64,000 nt of DNA from Idiomarina sp. (GTDB taxonomy: Bacteria; Pseudomonadota; Gammaproteobacteria; Enterobacterales; Alteromonadaceae). Below the pieces are notes generated by a model that worked only from the letters and a program-made list of their open reading frames with translations, was not told where the DNA came from and searched no databases. The position numbers were made by a program, and so were the translations under genes. Of this stretch, positions 34,051 to 43,475 are shown in pieces; the first letter of the stretch is position 1; every line of letters starts with the position of its first letter. The DNA lies in the NCBI GenBank assembly GCA_022565355.1, contig JAIUMU010000001.1:186001-250000 (forward strand), in the 5' to 3' direction.

Positions 34051-35580
34051 TTATTCGGCGTTACGAACCATTTCGGTTTGCATATCGTCAAATTGCCCTT
34101 GCACATCACTGTGTGGATCTTGCGTAAGCCGCGAAACCACTACAATAGCTAAGGTTGCTAGTAACACACCTGGAACCATTTCGTATAAATGGGTAGTTAA
34201 TGGCGCTCCAGCGATCGGAACGTAAATCCAGAATAGTACGGTTATTGAACCTGCTAGCATGCCGGCAAGCGCTCCCCAACGATTCATCTTCTTCCAGTAG
34301 AGGCTAAGAATGATGAGTGGGCCGAATGCCGAGCCAAATCCTGCCCAAGCGTTGCCTACTAAGCCAAGAATCGTATCGCGCGGCACCCAGCTTAAGCTAA
34401 TCGCAACAATAGCAACGAGTAACACCGAGAGGCGGCCAACGGCAACCTGCACTTTATCGCTGGCGTCTTTCTGCAAAAAGCTCTTGTAGAAATCTTGGGT
34501 TAACGCGCTCGAGGTTACCAACAACTGCGAAGAAATGGTGCTCATAATCGCAGCAAGAATCGCAGCGAGTAAGAAACCACCTACGAGTGGATGGAATAGA
34601 ATTTGCGAGAGTACAATGAAAATGGTTTCTGAGTTGGCAAGAGAACCATCGTTATTCATGTATACGTTACCTACCAGCGATGCACCTTCCATTTGCACAT
34701 ACGCGGCGCCGGCAATACCGGTTAGCATGGCACCAATGATTGCCACGATCATCCAGGTCATACCGATACGGCGCGCTACTTTGAAATCACGAACTGAGCG
34801 GATCGCCATGAAGCGAACGATAATGTGAGGTTGACCGAAATAACCTAAACCCCAAGCCATTAAAGAAATAACGCCAAGGAAGGTAGCACCATAAAATGGG
34901 TTCAGCATCGCGGGGTTCAGAGCACTCACTTGCGTGGTTACTTCACCTACGCCACCAAGCACCATAAATGCAGCTACGGGCACCATCACCAATGCCACAA
35001 ACATAATACAGCCCTGCACAAAATCGGTCATGCTTACAGCAAGGAAGCCGCCAATGAGAGTGTAGGCCACTACCACGCTTGCGGTTAATAATAATCCCCA
35101 ATGGTAATCCATGCCGAACGCATTTTCGAACAATGTACCGCCAGCCACTAAGCCTGATGAGGTGTACAAGGTGAAGAAAATGATAATTACGATGGCAGAT
35201 ACTAAGCGCAGTACGCGGGAGCTATCGGCGAAGCGGTTCTCAAAGAAATCGGGAATCGTAATCGAATCTTTGGCCATGTAGGTATACACGCGCAAACGCG
35301 GTGCCACCACACGATAGTTAATATAAGCACCGATTACCAAACCAATTGCTAACCATATCTCGGAGAACCCGGCAACGTAGAATGCGCCAGGTAGGCCCAT
35401 CAACATCCAACCGCTCATATCTGAGGCGCCTGCGGAGAGCGCAGTAACGCCAGGCCCTAAGCGGCGTCCGCCGAGCATATAATCAGATAAATCACTGGTT
35501 GATTTGAAGTAGCCATACACTCCGATGGCGAGCATGGCAATAAAATACAGCGCTAACGATATTAGCGTTCCTGTTTCCAC
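34051..35580 (-). CDS. putP: sodium/proline symporter PutP
   Basis: A protein of 509 residues of the SSS family with about 12-13 membrane helices. Family elements are SDYMLGGRRLGPGVTALSAGASDMSGW near the start and GYFGQPHIIVRFMA. It imports proline with sodium. GTG 35580 has AGGAG upstream and gives METGTLIS; no ATG fits better. putA is not in the window. The upstream region contains repeated motifs described separately. Confidence 0.93.
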   Translation of the reverse strand: METGTLISLALYFIAMLAIGVYGYFKSTSDLSDYMLGGRRLGPGVTALSAGASDMSGWMLMGLPGAFYVAGFSEIWLAIGLVIGAYINYRVVAPRLRVYTYMAKDSITIPDFFENRFADSSRVLRLVSAIVIIIFFTLYTSSGLVAGGTLFENAFGMDYHWGLLLTASVVVAYTLIGGFLAVSMTDFVQGCIMFVALVMVPVAAFMVLGGVGEVTTQVSALNPAMLNPFYGATFLGVISLMAWGLGYFGQPHIIVRFMAIRSVRDFKVARRIGMTWMIVAIIGAMLTGIAGAAYVQMEGASLVGNVYMNNDGSLANSETIFIVLSQILFHPLVGGFLLAAILAAIMSTISSQLLVTSSALTQDFYKSFLQKDASDKVQVAVGRLSVLLVAIVAISLSWVPRDTILGLVGNAWAGFGSAFGPLIILSLYWKKMNRWGALAGMLAGSITVLFWIYVPIAGAPLTTHLYEMVPGVLLATLAIVVVSRLTQDPHSDVQGQFDDMQTEMVRNAE

Positions 35581-35601
35581 AATAAGGCTCCTGTTTAAAA
35601 T

Positions 35602-35688
35602 TTACGTGCTGTGTTGTTGGTATAATTATTCACGTGCAAACTTTTAGTACAGATTACGTGCACACCATTTTCGCGTAACCTCGCGTAA
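35602..35688. repeat. repeated motifs upstream of putP
   Basis: Three direct copies of TNACGTGC (35602-35609, 35630-35637, 35654-35661) and two copies of TCGCGTAA (35671-35678, 35681-35688) sit in the 170-base gap between sapF and putP. Spacings of 28 and 24 bases between the first three do not identify a known regulator to me. They could be operator sites for putP. Confidence 0.4.
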
Positions 35689-35750
35689 TCTTACTTAACG
35701 GAGTTACAACAGTGCAGTACGAAAGGAATAACACGCTAACAAAATGTTTA

Positions 35751-36563
35751 CTATTTCTCAAGAGAAGCGGTATCTACTGTACTGCCGGTAGGGTTGTTAC
35801 TAAGTTCTGAGCGCAGTAGCTTCTGGGTGTAATCTTGTTGCGGGTTGGTGAAAACATCCGCTACAGTACCGCGCTCAATTACATCACCGTCTTGCATAAT
35901 CAGCACCTCATCCGCCATATGTTTCACGATTTCTGGGCTTTGCGAGATAAAGATGTAGGCAATTCCCAGCTTACTTTGTAAATCCAGCAGCAGGTTTATA
36001 ATCTGCGCGCGCACCGAGGAATCAAGGGTTGCGAGGGCTTCGTCAGCAACCAGTATATCGGGTTTAAGAATAATAGCGCGGGCGATACTAGCACGCTGCT
36101 TTTGTCCGGTAGACATCATTTGCGGGTAAAACACCATATGCTCACCAAGCAAGCCTACTTGTTGGAGTGTGGCGATAATTCGCTCGCGGCGTTGGTTGCT
36201 ATTTAAACTCGTGTTAAACAGTAGTGGCTCTTCGAGCTGTTTACCGATGGTTAAATGCGGATTAAGAGATGCATCCGCATCTTGAAAAACCATGCGGATG
36301 TGTTTCGCGCGTTGTTGATAATCACCAGCAATTAAGCGTTCACCAGCGAAAAAGATCTCGCCCGATGAAGGTGTTGCTGCGCCACTGATAAGCGCGGCAA
36401 GGGTTGATTTTCCGGAACCGTTGGCGCCCATGATGGCTAAGGTACGCGCTTTCTCCAAGATAAAGCTGGTAGGGTTTAACGCGTGAAACAACCGAGTTCT
36501 AAAGAACCCAACACGTTGTGGGTAGCTTTTTGCTAGGTCTTTTACTTCCAATAGAATGCTCAT
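35751..36563 (-). CDS. sapF: peptide ABC transporter ATP-binding protein SapF
   Basis: An ATPase subunit of 270 residues. It has Walker A MGANGSGKST, Q-loop MVFQDADASLNP, the divergent signature STGQKQR (E. coli SapF also departs from LSGGQ here) and Walker B ILVADEALATLD. It is the last gene of sapABCDF and its start overlaps the sapD stop by 4 bases. Sap importers take up antimicrobial peptides or haem in some pathogens; in this organism general peptide or amine uptake is as likely. Confidence 0.93.
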   Translation of the reverse strand: MSILLEVKDLAKSYPQRVGFFRTRLFHALNPTSFILEKARTLAIMGANGSGKSTLAALISGAATPSSGEIFFAGERLIAGDYQQRAKHIRMVFQDADASLNPHLTIGKQLEEPLLFNTSLNSNQRRERIIATLQQVGLLGEHMVFYPQMMSTGQKQRASIARAIILKPDILVADEALATLDSSVRAQIINLLLDLQSKLGIAYIFISQSPEIVKHMADEVLIMQDGDVIERGTVADVFTNPQQDYTQKLLRSELSNNPTGSTVDTASLEK

Positions 36564-37555
36564 GATTCATCTTCCTCAATGCGCAACGGGAAGTGGCAGG
36601 CATATTGGGTGCCGCGATATTTTTGCAAGGCCGGCGTTTTTACGCATGCAGGCCGCGCATAACTACAACGAGGGCCTAAGCGGCAACCTACAGGGAGGTG
36701 TTGTAAAGTAGGTTCAGCGCCAGCGAGAGTTGGTAAATGGCTGCGAGGCTGCATTTTCGCGTGCCGGTACAGCGAGGTATCTAACAATGCTTCCGTGTAG
36801 GGGTGCTGCGGTGCGCGTAATAACTGCTCGGCACTACCATTTTCCATCACTTGGCCGCTGTAAATCATGGTTAAACGTTCAGTTTGCTGCATAATCGCGC
36901 CAAGATCTTGGCTGATCATCAAAATAGACATGCCGTAGCGTGCATGAAACTGGGCCAATAGCCGATAAATTTGCTGCCGCGTTGCTGGCTCCATGGTGCT
37001 GGTGGGTTCATCGGCAATTAATAATTTTGGCCGATGGGCAATGGCGCTAGCGATCATAACTTTTTGCGCCGCCCCTTCGGAAAGCTCATAGGAATAACTA
37101 TTGAGGATTGCATCATGTTCTTTAATGCCAACACGATGCAGCAAGGACACAACTTTTTGTTGGCGCTCTTTACGGCGTTGCCAAAATGAACCGCTTAAAT
37201 CTTGGTTCAATACGGCTTGTTTTAATTGTTCGCCAATGGTGAGATTCGGATCGAGGTAGCTTTTCGCATCTTGGAATATCATGGCGATATCCACACCAAT
37301 AATCTCGCGCCGCTGTTTCGGTGTTAAATTCAGTAAATCGGTATCTTCGAACCATAATCGATCGGCTTGCACATGCCAGCGATTACTTAAAAAACCCATG
37401 ATGGCCCGAGCAATTAAGCTTTTCCCAGATCCAGATTCACCCACGAGCGTGTGGATCTCTCCCTCACTAATTTGTAGGTTTACTTTATCCAGCACATTTA
37501 CTTTGCCGTTCGCTGTTTCGGTGGAAATCGTTAAGTTACGAATATCAAGTAGCAT
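36560..37555 (-). CDS. sapD: peptide ABC transporter ATP-binding protein SapD
   Basis: An ATPase subunit of 331 residues. Walker A is GESGSGKS. The signature is the SapD-type ELSEGAAQK, and Walker B is LLIADEPTSTMEP. A C-terminal oligopeptide-transporter domain has CRLGPRCSYARPAC, typical of Opp/Dpp ATPases. ATG 37555 gives MLLDIRNLTI, matching E. coli SapD; the frame opens at 37606. It sits 4 bases after sapC. Confidence 0.93.
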   Translation of the reverse strand: MLLDIRNLTISTETANGKVNVLDKVNLQISEGEIHTLVGESGSGKSLIARAIMGFLSNRWHVQADRLWFEDTDLLNLTPKQRREIIGVDIAMIFQDAKSYLDPNLTIGEQLKQAVLNQDLSGSFWQRRKERQQKVVSLLHRVGIKEHDAILNSYSYELSEGAAQKVMIASAIAHRPKLLIADEPTSTMEPATRQQIYRLLAQFHARYGMSILMISQDLGAIMQQTERLTMIYSGQVMENGSAEQLLRAPQHPYTEALLDTSLYRHAKMQPRSHLPTLAGAEPTLQHLPVGCRLGPRCSYARPACVKTPALQKYRGTQYACHFPLRIEEDES

Positions 37556-37559
37556 AATC

Positions 37560-38453
37560 TTAACGCTCCAACTGTTTTTGGATGGCAATGCGAAGTGTAT
37601 CACCAACCAAATTTACACTTACGAGAACGAGAAAAAGGGCAATACCGGGAAGTGCCATAACCCAAGGGCTAATGTATGCTACCTCTAAGCTTTGCGCCAG
37701 CATAGAGCCCCATTCTGGGGTAGGTGATTGCGCTCCTAGGCGCAAAAATCCCAGTGCAGCGATATCTAAAATGGCAATGGATAAACCAATTGTTAACTGC
37801 ACCACCAATACTTTTACGATATTGGGGAAGAACACCATGGTAAGTAAGTAAAAATCGTTCACACCATTCAATTTACTTGCGGTTACGTAGGGTTTGCGTT
37901 GTTCATCATAAATTGCGTTGCGGGTAACGTGTAAGAATTGTGGAATGAGTACTAACCCAATCGCAAGTAGCGCGTTCTCTAACCCTGGCCCGGTAATGGC
38001 AATAATAATGAGGGCAAGTAAGAGTGATGGAATGGACATAATCACATCAAGCAAATGCTTCAACGTAGAGCTTTTCACGCCCGCGGTCATGGCGGCAACA
38101 CCGCCAAGTAGCATCCCAATTGAGGCTGACGCCAGCACAACTAAGAACGGGTAAGCAAAGGTGTACCGCGCACCGTAAATAATACGGGTTACCATATCTC
38201 GGCCAAGTTCATCGGTGCCAAGAAGAAAGCGAATATCGCCGTTTTCAGACCAAGCAGGGGGGAGTGATATGGCATCGGCTATTTGTTGGTTAGGGCCATA
38301 GGGCGTTAGCCATGGGCCGAAAATACTAATAAAAACGATGCCAATCAGGATATATAGCCCACCCATTGCGAGTGGATTACGGCGAAACTCCAGCCATACC
38401 CGTTCTAAAGGCGATGGGGTGCGTTCTTCATAATATAGATTAGGCCGCGGCAT
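37560..38453 (-). CDS. sapC: peptide ABC transporter permease SapC
   Basis: An inner-membrane permease of 297 residues with about six helices. An N-terminal segment near 30-50 is followed by the DppC-type GTDELGRDMVTRIIYGARY and the EAA-loop region LNGVNDFYLLTMVFFPNI. It pairs with SapB. Its start overlaps the end of sapB by 14 bases. Confidence 0.92.
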   Translation of the reverse strand: MPRPNLYYEERTPSPLERVWLEFRRNPLAMGGLYILIGIVFISIFGPWLTPYGPNQQIADAISLPPAWSENGDIRFLLGTDELGRDMVTRIIYGARYTFAYPFLVVLASASIGMLLGGVAAMTAGVKSSTLKHLLDVIMSIPSLLLALIIIAITGPGLENALLAIGLVLIPQFLHVTRNAIYDEQRKPYVTASKLNGVNDFYLLTMVFFPNIVKVLVVQLTIGLSIAILDIAALGFLRLGAQSPTPEWGSMLAQSLEVAYISPWVMALPGIALFLVLVSVNLVGDTLRIAIQKQLER

Positions 38454-39468
38454 AGAGATCCTTCCTTACTTGCGGATAACGCCACGCGTGAAATAGATTC
38501 AACAGCACATGCACACTGAGGATTAATGCGGCGATAAGCAGCAGCCCACCTTGAATTACTGGGAAATCCCGCTCATAAATACTGCGAATAAGCCAATTGC
38601 CTAGGCCAGGCCAAGAGAATATCACTTCAATAATCATGGTGTTGGTAATCAGTAGGCTGAGTAAGCTACCAAGTTCTCGAACTACATTCTGCATGGCGTT
38701 TGGAATCGCATGCTGCCAAATAACCCGAGGCGTTGAAAGGCCCTTTGCATAACCGGAAATAATATAATTTTTATCCAGTACATCGAGCATACTGTTGCGC
38801 ATTAAACGGGTGAGAAGCACTGTGGGCATAATCGCCAGTACCAATACAGGCAGGGTAATATGCCGCAGCGCACTGCGAAATGCGGCGCCTGCCTGTTCGG
38901 GCTGGCTGAGCGCGATATCAATAAGTATTGAACCAGTGATCGGCTGAATCGCATACAACGGGTTAATTTGGCCCGCGATGGGTAATGCTCCCCAGTGCAC
39001 GGAAACAACTAAAATAGCGATTTGCGCGAACCAAAACACCGGAATCGAATAGCCGGAAAGGCTGAGCCCGAGAATAATATTATCAGCGGCTTTGCGAAAA
39101 TTTAATGCAGCGATTACACCCAACGACAAGCCGGGAACAAAAGCGATAAGCATGGCGAGTATGGCGATTTCTAAGGTAGCGCCAAAGCGCAGTTGGAGTT
39201 GCTCAAAAACGGGATCGGCATCGAGCAAAGATACTCCCCAATCACCGCGAAATAGATGTTGCAGGTAATGCCAATACTGCACGAATACATTACTTTCAAA
39301 GCCCCGGGCTTTGGCAATGTCTTGATAGCGCGGATCGTCTAAAAATATTCCGGCGCTATTGGTAACCGGATCGCCAGGAAACCAGTAACTTAAGCAAAAT
39401 GCAAAAATCGTGAGCAGTAGCAACGTAATGAGCAGCAAAGCCAGTTGGCGAGCAATATAACGTGGCAT
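38440..39468 (-). CDS. sapB: peptide ABC transporter permease SapB
   Basis: A permease of 342 residues of the DppB type. An N-terminal helix (about 8-28), the conserved YWFPGDPVT and GDWGVSLLDADPVFEQL, and the C-terminal ELGSLLSLLITNTMIIEVIFSWPGLG are visible. It lies 2 bases after sapA in the sap operon. Confidence 0.92.
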   Translation of the reverse strand: MPRYIARQLALLLITLLLLTIFAFCLSYWFPGDPVTNSAGIFLDDPRYQDIAKARGFESNVFVQYWHYLQHLFRGDWGVSLLDADPVFEQLQLRFGATLEIAILAMLIAFVPGLSLGVIAALNFRKAADNIILGLSLSGYSIPVFWFAQIAILVVSVHWGALPIAGQINPLYAIQPITGSILIDIALSQPEQAGAAFRSALRHITLPVLVLAIMPTVLLTRLMRNSMLDVLDKNYIISGYAKGLSTPRVIWQHAIPNAMQNVVRELGSLLSLLITNTMIIEVIFSWPGLGNWLIRSIYERDFPVIQGGLLLIAALILSVHVLLNLFHAWRYPQVRKDLYAAA

Positions 39469-39470
39469 AG

Positions 39471-41168
39471 TTATTCTTCCTCGTTTTGCTGTTCAGCGGG
39501 CACAGTATGCACGCGTTTTGCGTTGCGTAATTGAATGCCGCCATAAGGCTCTAATACCAACCCCTGAATGTTCGCCCGCGCTGCCTGAAAACGGATAGAG
39601 TGGGCGATGGGTACCAATGGAACTTCTTGTGCTAAATGCTCTTGCGCTTGTTCATAATAGATTTTTCGTACTTTCGGATCGTTACTCGCAATTGCTGCGC
39701 TAAGCAGTTCATCAAATAACGGATCGCACCATTGGGCGCGATTATTTCCCGAAGCTTTCGCCGCACAACTTAACAACGGCCGGAAAAAGTTATCCGGGTC
39801 GGCATGGTCGGCAGACCAGCCAATTAATACGCTATCGTGCTCACCAGCGGCAAGGCGCCGGCGAAAAGTACTCCATTCATAAGAAACGATGTTTGCTTGC
39901 ACGCCAATGCGCGCTAAATCCGCTTGAATTCGTTCTGCCATTAAGCGTGCGTTAGGGTTGTAAGCGCGTTGCACGGGCAGGGCCCAGATTTGCATCGTAA
40001 AACCATTAGGAAACCCAGCTTCTTGCAACAGTTCCCGAGCGAGCTCTGGATCATAACGGTATGCGCTGGGGGTGCCGTGATGCGCCCATGAGGTGTTCGG
40101 CAAAATAGAATCGGCACGAACCGCGTGATCAAAGTAAACCGTACTTAAAATAGCGTTGCGGTTAATTCCATGGGCTAATGCTTGGCGCACCATAGGATCA
40201 TCAAAAGGTGGGCGATCAGTATTAAAAGCCCAAAATCCAGTATTAGGGCTAATAGTGTCTTGCAGGTCTATTTGCGGTTGTTGGCGTAACCAACTTACAT
40301 CACGTGCCGGTGGAAAAGGTGAAATATCACAATCTTGGGTAAGTAGCATTAGCATGCGTTTATGATCGCTTTGCGTAATGCGAAATACAATTTGGTTTGA
40401 GGCTGCGAGTGTGCGCCAATATTTTGGATGCCGGTAATAGCGCACTAAAACATCTTTGCGGAACTCGGCAAATTGAAAAGGGCCAGTGCCAATAGGTTGA
40501 TAATCAATAAGTTCTGGCGTGCCTGCTGTAAGCAGCTGCTCGCCATACTCTGCCGATAGAATGATGGCAAAATCGGAGGCTAAGTTGGCAAGGAATGAAC
40601 TATCTTGTTGGCGCAGCCGGATTTCAATCTCATGGCTATTAATTGCAGTTACCGATTCAATTAAATCACTTAAACCAGCGGCATGGAAAAATGGAAAACC
40701 TCGATTGGATACTGCATGAAATGGGTGCTCTGGGTTTAGCCAACGCTGAAAGGTGAAGGCAACATCGTGGGCATTGAGTGTTCTACTGGGGGTAAACCAA
40801 GCGGTTGTGTGAAACTCAACATCGTTGCGTAACTGAAAACGATAGCTCAAACCATCGTTAGCAACATGCCAGTCAGTGGCTAATGAAGGTTCAAACTCTT
40901 GCGCTTCAGCATTGTATTCAATTAATCGATCATAAAGTTGCGCGGCGGTGATATCTAATGTGGTGCCAGAAGTAACCAGTTGCGGATTAAAGGTTTCTGG
41001 ATTGCCTTCGGCGCAATACATTAAACCATCAATATCTGTGGAGGTTTCTGGAATGGATTCACGAGCAGGGCTGCAGGCCGCCAGAAAATACAGCGCGCTG
41101 GCTAAAACCGCTGATATCTGCAAACCGGAAATTAGGCTATGCAGCTTAGGGCTGCATGTTCTATTCAT
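39471..41168 (-). CDS. sapA: peptide ABC transporter substrate-binding lipoprotein SapA
   Basis: A family 5 extracellular solute-binding protein of 565 residues. A lipoprotein signal peptide with lipobox LAAC is seen at about residues 29-32, whereas E. coli SapA is a soluble periplasmic protein. EGNPETFNPQL, YDRLIEYN and the late VPLVPIAHS match the family. ATG 41168 overlaps the pspF stop by 8 bases and has GGAAGG 8 bases upstream; a GTG one codon earlier is also open. The coupling places sap in one transcript with pspF. Confidence 0.92.
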   Translation of the reverse strand: MNRTCSPKLHSLISGLQISAVLASALYFLAACSPARESIPETSTDIDGLMYCAEGNPETFNPQLVTSGTTLDITAAQLYDRLIEYNAEAQEFEPSLATDWHVANDGLSYRFQLRNDVEFHTTAWFTPSRTLNAHDVAFTFQRWLNPEHPFHAVSNRGFPFFHAAGLSDLIESVTAINSHEIEIRLRQQDSSFLANLASDFAIILSAEYGEQLLTAGTPELIDYQPIGTGPFQFAEFRKDVLVRYYRHPKYWRTLAASNQIVFRITQSDHKRMLMLLTQDCDISPFPPARDVSWLRQQPQIDLQDTISPNTGFWAFNTDRPPFDDPMVRQALAHGINRNAILSTVYFDHAVRADSILPNTSWAHHGTPSAYRYDPELARELLQEAGFPNGFTMQIWALPVQRAYNPNARLMAERIQADLARIGVQANIVSYEWSTFRRRLAAGEHDSVLIGWSADHADPDNFFRPLLSCAAKASGNNRAQWCDPLFDELLSAAIASNDPKVRKIYYEQAQEHLAQEVPLVPIAHSIRFQAARANIQGLVLEPYGGIQLRNAKRVHTVPAEQQNEEE

Positions 41169-42261
41169 CACGTGCGCCTTCCAACAATTGATACTTTTTT
41201 AAATATCCTCTTAACTGATGGTAGCTAAGACCCAATAACTCTGCAGTTTTTTTCTGATTATACTGACAATGGCTTAACGCATTACTCAGTATTTGTATTT
41301 CGAAATCTTGCGAAAGCTCTTTGAAATCGAAAGGTTCATCTTGGGTTGGCAAAGGGAAGCTGTTGCCAACGTTTGGCATGGGCGTTTCATGATGTTCGAT
41401 TGGTGAACTTGTTTCAGGCACAACTGCTTGCGGCTCTTCTGTAGCATGTTGGTAACCATTAGTTTTCGCCACCGGGCGCCATGGGCTAGCAAAGGGGTTA
41501 AAAATAATAGTATCGAGAGGTTCTGCTATGGCATTGGAGCGGTATAAGCTGCGCTCTACCACATTCTTTAATTCGCGCACGTTACCTGGCCAAGCATAGG
41601 TGCTAAGTTGCTCCATGGCTTGCTTCGTAAAGCCCGGAAAGCACTCGAGCTCGAGTTCGCGGGCCATTTGAATGGCAAAGTGTTCGGCGAGAATCAAAAT
41701 ATCTTCTTGGCGTTCACGCAAAGGTGGCAAGGTAATCACATCAAACGCCAATCGGTCCAGCAAATCGGCGCGAAAGGAGTTGTTGGCCACAAGGCTAGGT
41801 AAATCTTCATTAGTGGCGGCAATCAAACGCACATCTACACGTACGGGTTTATTACCACCAACCCGTTCAAACTCACCATACTCGATAACACGCAATAACT
41901 TTTCTTGTACCAATGAAGAGGTGTTGGCAAGTTCGTCAAGAAATAGGGTGCCGGTGTGAGCGCGCTCGAAACGGCCCTCATGCTTCTTGCTGGCGCCAGT
42001 AAATGCGCCCGATTCATGGCCGAATAGTTCACTTTCTAGCAGGTTTTCGTTCAGCGCCGCACAGTTCATTTGAATATAGGGCTGTTGCCAACGGGTAGAG
42101 AGATAATGCAATCGGGCGGCGATCAGCTCTTTCCCCGTACCGCGCTCTCCTATAATAAGAACCGGCTTATCTAGAGGTGCCGCGCGCGAAACATGCTCGA
42201 GCACTTCAACAAAGCTATTGGATTGGCCGATAAGATTATCAGTATCGCGAAACCGTGACAT
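41161..42261 (-). CDS. pspF: psp operon transcriptional activator PspF
   Basis: A sigma-54 enhancer-binding protein of 366 residues without an N-terminal receiver domain. The AAA+ domain has Walker A GERGTGKE, the sigma-54 contact motif GAFTGA in FGHESGAFTGASKK, and the arginine region. A linker of about 60 residues leads to a C-terminal Fis-type helix-turn-helix (NQKKTAELLGLSYHQLRGYLKK). PspA normally inhibits it. It is divergent from pspABC and followed by sapA with overlap. AGGGA lies before ATG 42261. Confidence 0.96.
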   Translation of the reverse strand: MSRFRDTDNLIGQSNSFVEVLEHVSRAAPLDKPVLIIGERGTGKELIAARLHYLSTRWQQPYIQMNCAALNENLLESELFGHESGAFTGASKKHEGRFERAHTGTLFLDELANTSSLVQEKLLRVIEYGEFERVGGNKPVRVDVRLIAATNEDLPSLVANNSFRADLLDRLAFDVITLPPLRERQEDILILAEHFAIQMARELELECFPGFTKQAMEQLSTYAWPGNVRELKNVVERSLYRSNAIAEPLDTIIFNPFASPWRPVAKTNGYQHATEEPQAVVPETSSPIEHHETPMPNVGNSFPLPTQDEPFDFKELSQDFEIQILSNALSHCQYNQKKTAELLGLSYHQLRGYLKKYQLLEGARDE

Positions 42262-42288
42262 GGTCGCTTTTCCCTAATGATGTTGGCT

Positions 42289-42313
42289 AATTTCACTATT
42301 TATTAGTGTAATT
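42289..42313. promoter_or_regulatory. palindromic site, probable PspF upstream activating sequence
   Basis: An inverted repeat AATT-n-CACTA, TTTAT, TAGTG-n-AATT is centred about 127 bases upstream of the expected pspA transcription start and 40 bases upstream of pspF. The half TAGTGTAATT resembles the PspF site of enterobacteria as I remember it. The position would also allow pspF autorepression. Confidence 0.55.
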
Positions 42314-42402
42314 ATTTAACTTTAACATTGCACGTATTGATTGTATCGTAACTGAAATTAAAAAAGCCATTAAATTCATGCGTTTGCTTTATATGTGAAA
42401 GT

Positions 42403-42417
42403 TGGCACGCTATTTGT
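42403..42417 (+). promoter_or_regulatory. pspA: sigma-54 promoter of pspABC
   Basis: TGGCAC (42403-42408) and TTGT (42414-42417) give GG-N10-GT, one base from the sigma-54 consensus TGGCAC-N5-TTGC. It lies about 57 bases upstream of the pspA start and opposite the gene for the sigma-54 activator PspF. Confidence 0.8.
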
Positions 42418-42473
42418 ATGTACTTTAAGTGGTTGGATAATTAATAAGTACATTACTTAATGAGGTAATTGTT

Positions 42474-43145
42474 ATGGGTATTTTTTCTCGCTTCACTGAC
42501 ATTATAAATGCAAACTTGAATGCATTACTTGATAAGGCCGAAGATCCACAAAAAATGGTGCGCCTGATTATTCAAGAAATGGAAGATACTTTAGTTGAAG
42601 TGCGCTCGGTGTCGGCGAAAACGCTGTCCGAGAAAAAGGAACTGATTCGCCAACTTACTCGCCTGGAAAATGAAGTGGTTGAGTGGGAACAGCGTGCGGA
42701 ACTTGCATTAAGCAAAGATCGCGAAGATTTGGCTCGCCAAGCATTGCTTGAGAAGAGCAAACTGAACGATACCATTGATGCATTACAAGCCGAGATTACG
42801 CGAGTAGATGATCATGTTGAACGCCTATCCGGTGAAATTGGTCAATTACAAGAGAAGCTATCGGATGCTAAAGCGCGGCAGAAATCTATTTTAATGCGCG
42901 AGCGTACAGTGAGTTCACGTTTATCCGTGAAGAAAACACTGGATAGTTCTAAACTTGAAGATGCGATGTACAAGTTTGATCGTTACGAAGCAAAAATTGA
43001 TGGCTTAGAATCTCAGGTAGATGCCTACGATTTAGGCAGAAAAACCTTGGCCGATGAGTTTCACGCATTAGAAAGTGATAATCGTGTTGATGCCGAACTA
43101 GAAGCATTAAAAGCGAAGCTAAAAACCGATACTGATAAAAAATAA
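42474..43145 (+). CDS. pspA: phage shock protein A
   Basis: A peripheral membrane protein of 223 residues of the PspA/IM30 (ESCRT-III-like) family. It starts with the membrane-binding MGIFSRFTDIINANLNALLDKAEDP and is otherwise a long coiled coil. It protects the inner membrane under stress and inhibits PspF when the membrane is intact. It is the first gene of pspABC behind a sigma-54 promoter. Confidence 0.97.
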   Translation: MGIFSRFTDIINANLNALLDKAEDPQKMVRLIIQEMEDTLVEVRSVSAKTLSEKKELIRQLTRLENEVVEWEQRAELALSKDREDLARQALLEKSKLNDTIDALQAEITRVDDHVERLSGEIGQLQEKLSDAKARQKSILMRERTVSSRLSVKKTLDSSKLEDAMYKFDRYEAKIDGLESQVDAYDLGRKTLADEFHALESDNRVDAELEALKAKLKTDTDKK

Positions 43146-43209
43146 AACGAATTGATGCGGAGCAGCAGCTTGCTGCTCCTGATTCATACTCAAGAGTAGA
43201 GGAATGGAG

Positions 43210-43464
43210 ATGGGCGAGATGGAAGTGGCAATCTTTTCAATGATTATGGCGCCATTTATCCTTTTCATGATTTTCGTAGCGCCGATTTGGGTGATTTTAC
43301 ACTACCGTGGCAAGCGTAAGTTGGAAGAGGGAATGAGCGAAGATGATGCATTGCGAGTTCGTGAACTAGTAGACCAAGCTGAAAAAATGCGTGAACGCAT
43401 TCGCAACTTGGAGAACCTACTCGATGCGGAACATGGTGATTGGCGTAAAAGCCAGCACCGGTAA
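43210..43464 (+). CDS. pspB: phage shock protein B
   Basis: A small inner-membrane protein of 84 residues. A transmembrane segment lies at about 7-28 (APFILFMIFVAPIWVILHY), then a coiled coil (EKMRERIRNLENLLDAEHGDWR). With PspC it signals membrane stress to PspA. Three ATGs compete (43204, 43210, 43219); 43210 has GAGG at the best distance. Confidence 0.92.
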   Translation: MGEMEVAIFSMIMAPFILFMIFVAPIWVILHYRGKRKLEEGMSEDDALRVRELVDQAEKMRERIRNLENLLDAEHGDWRKSQHR

Positions 43465-43475
43465 GGAGCAGCATA

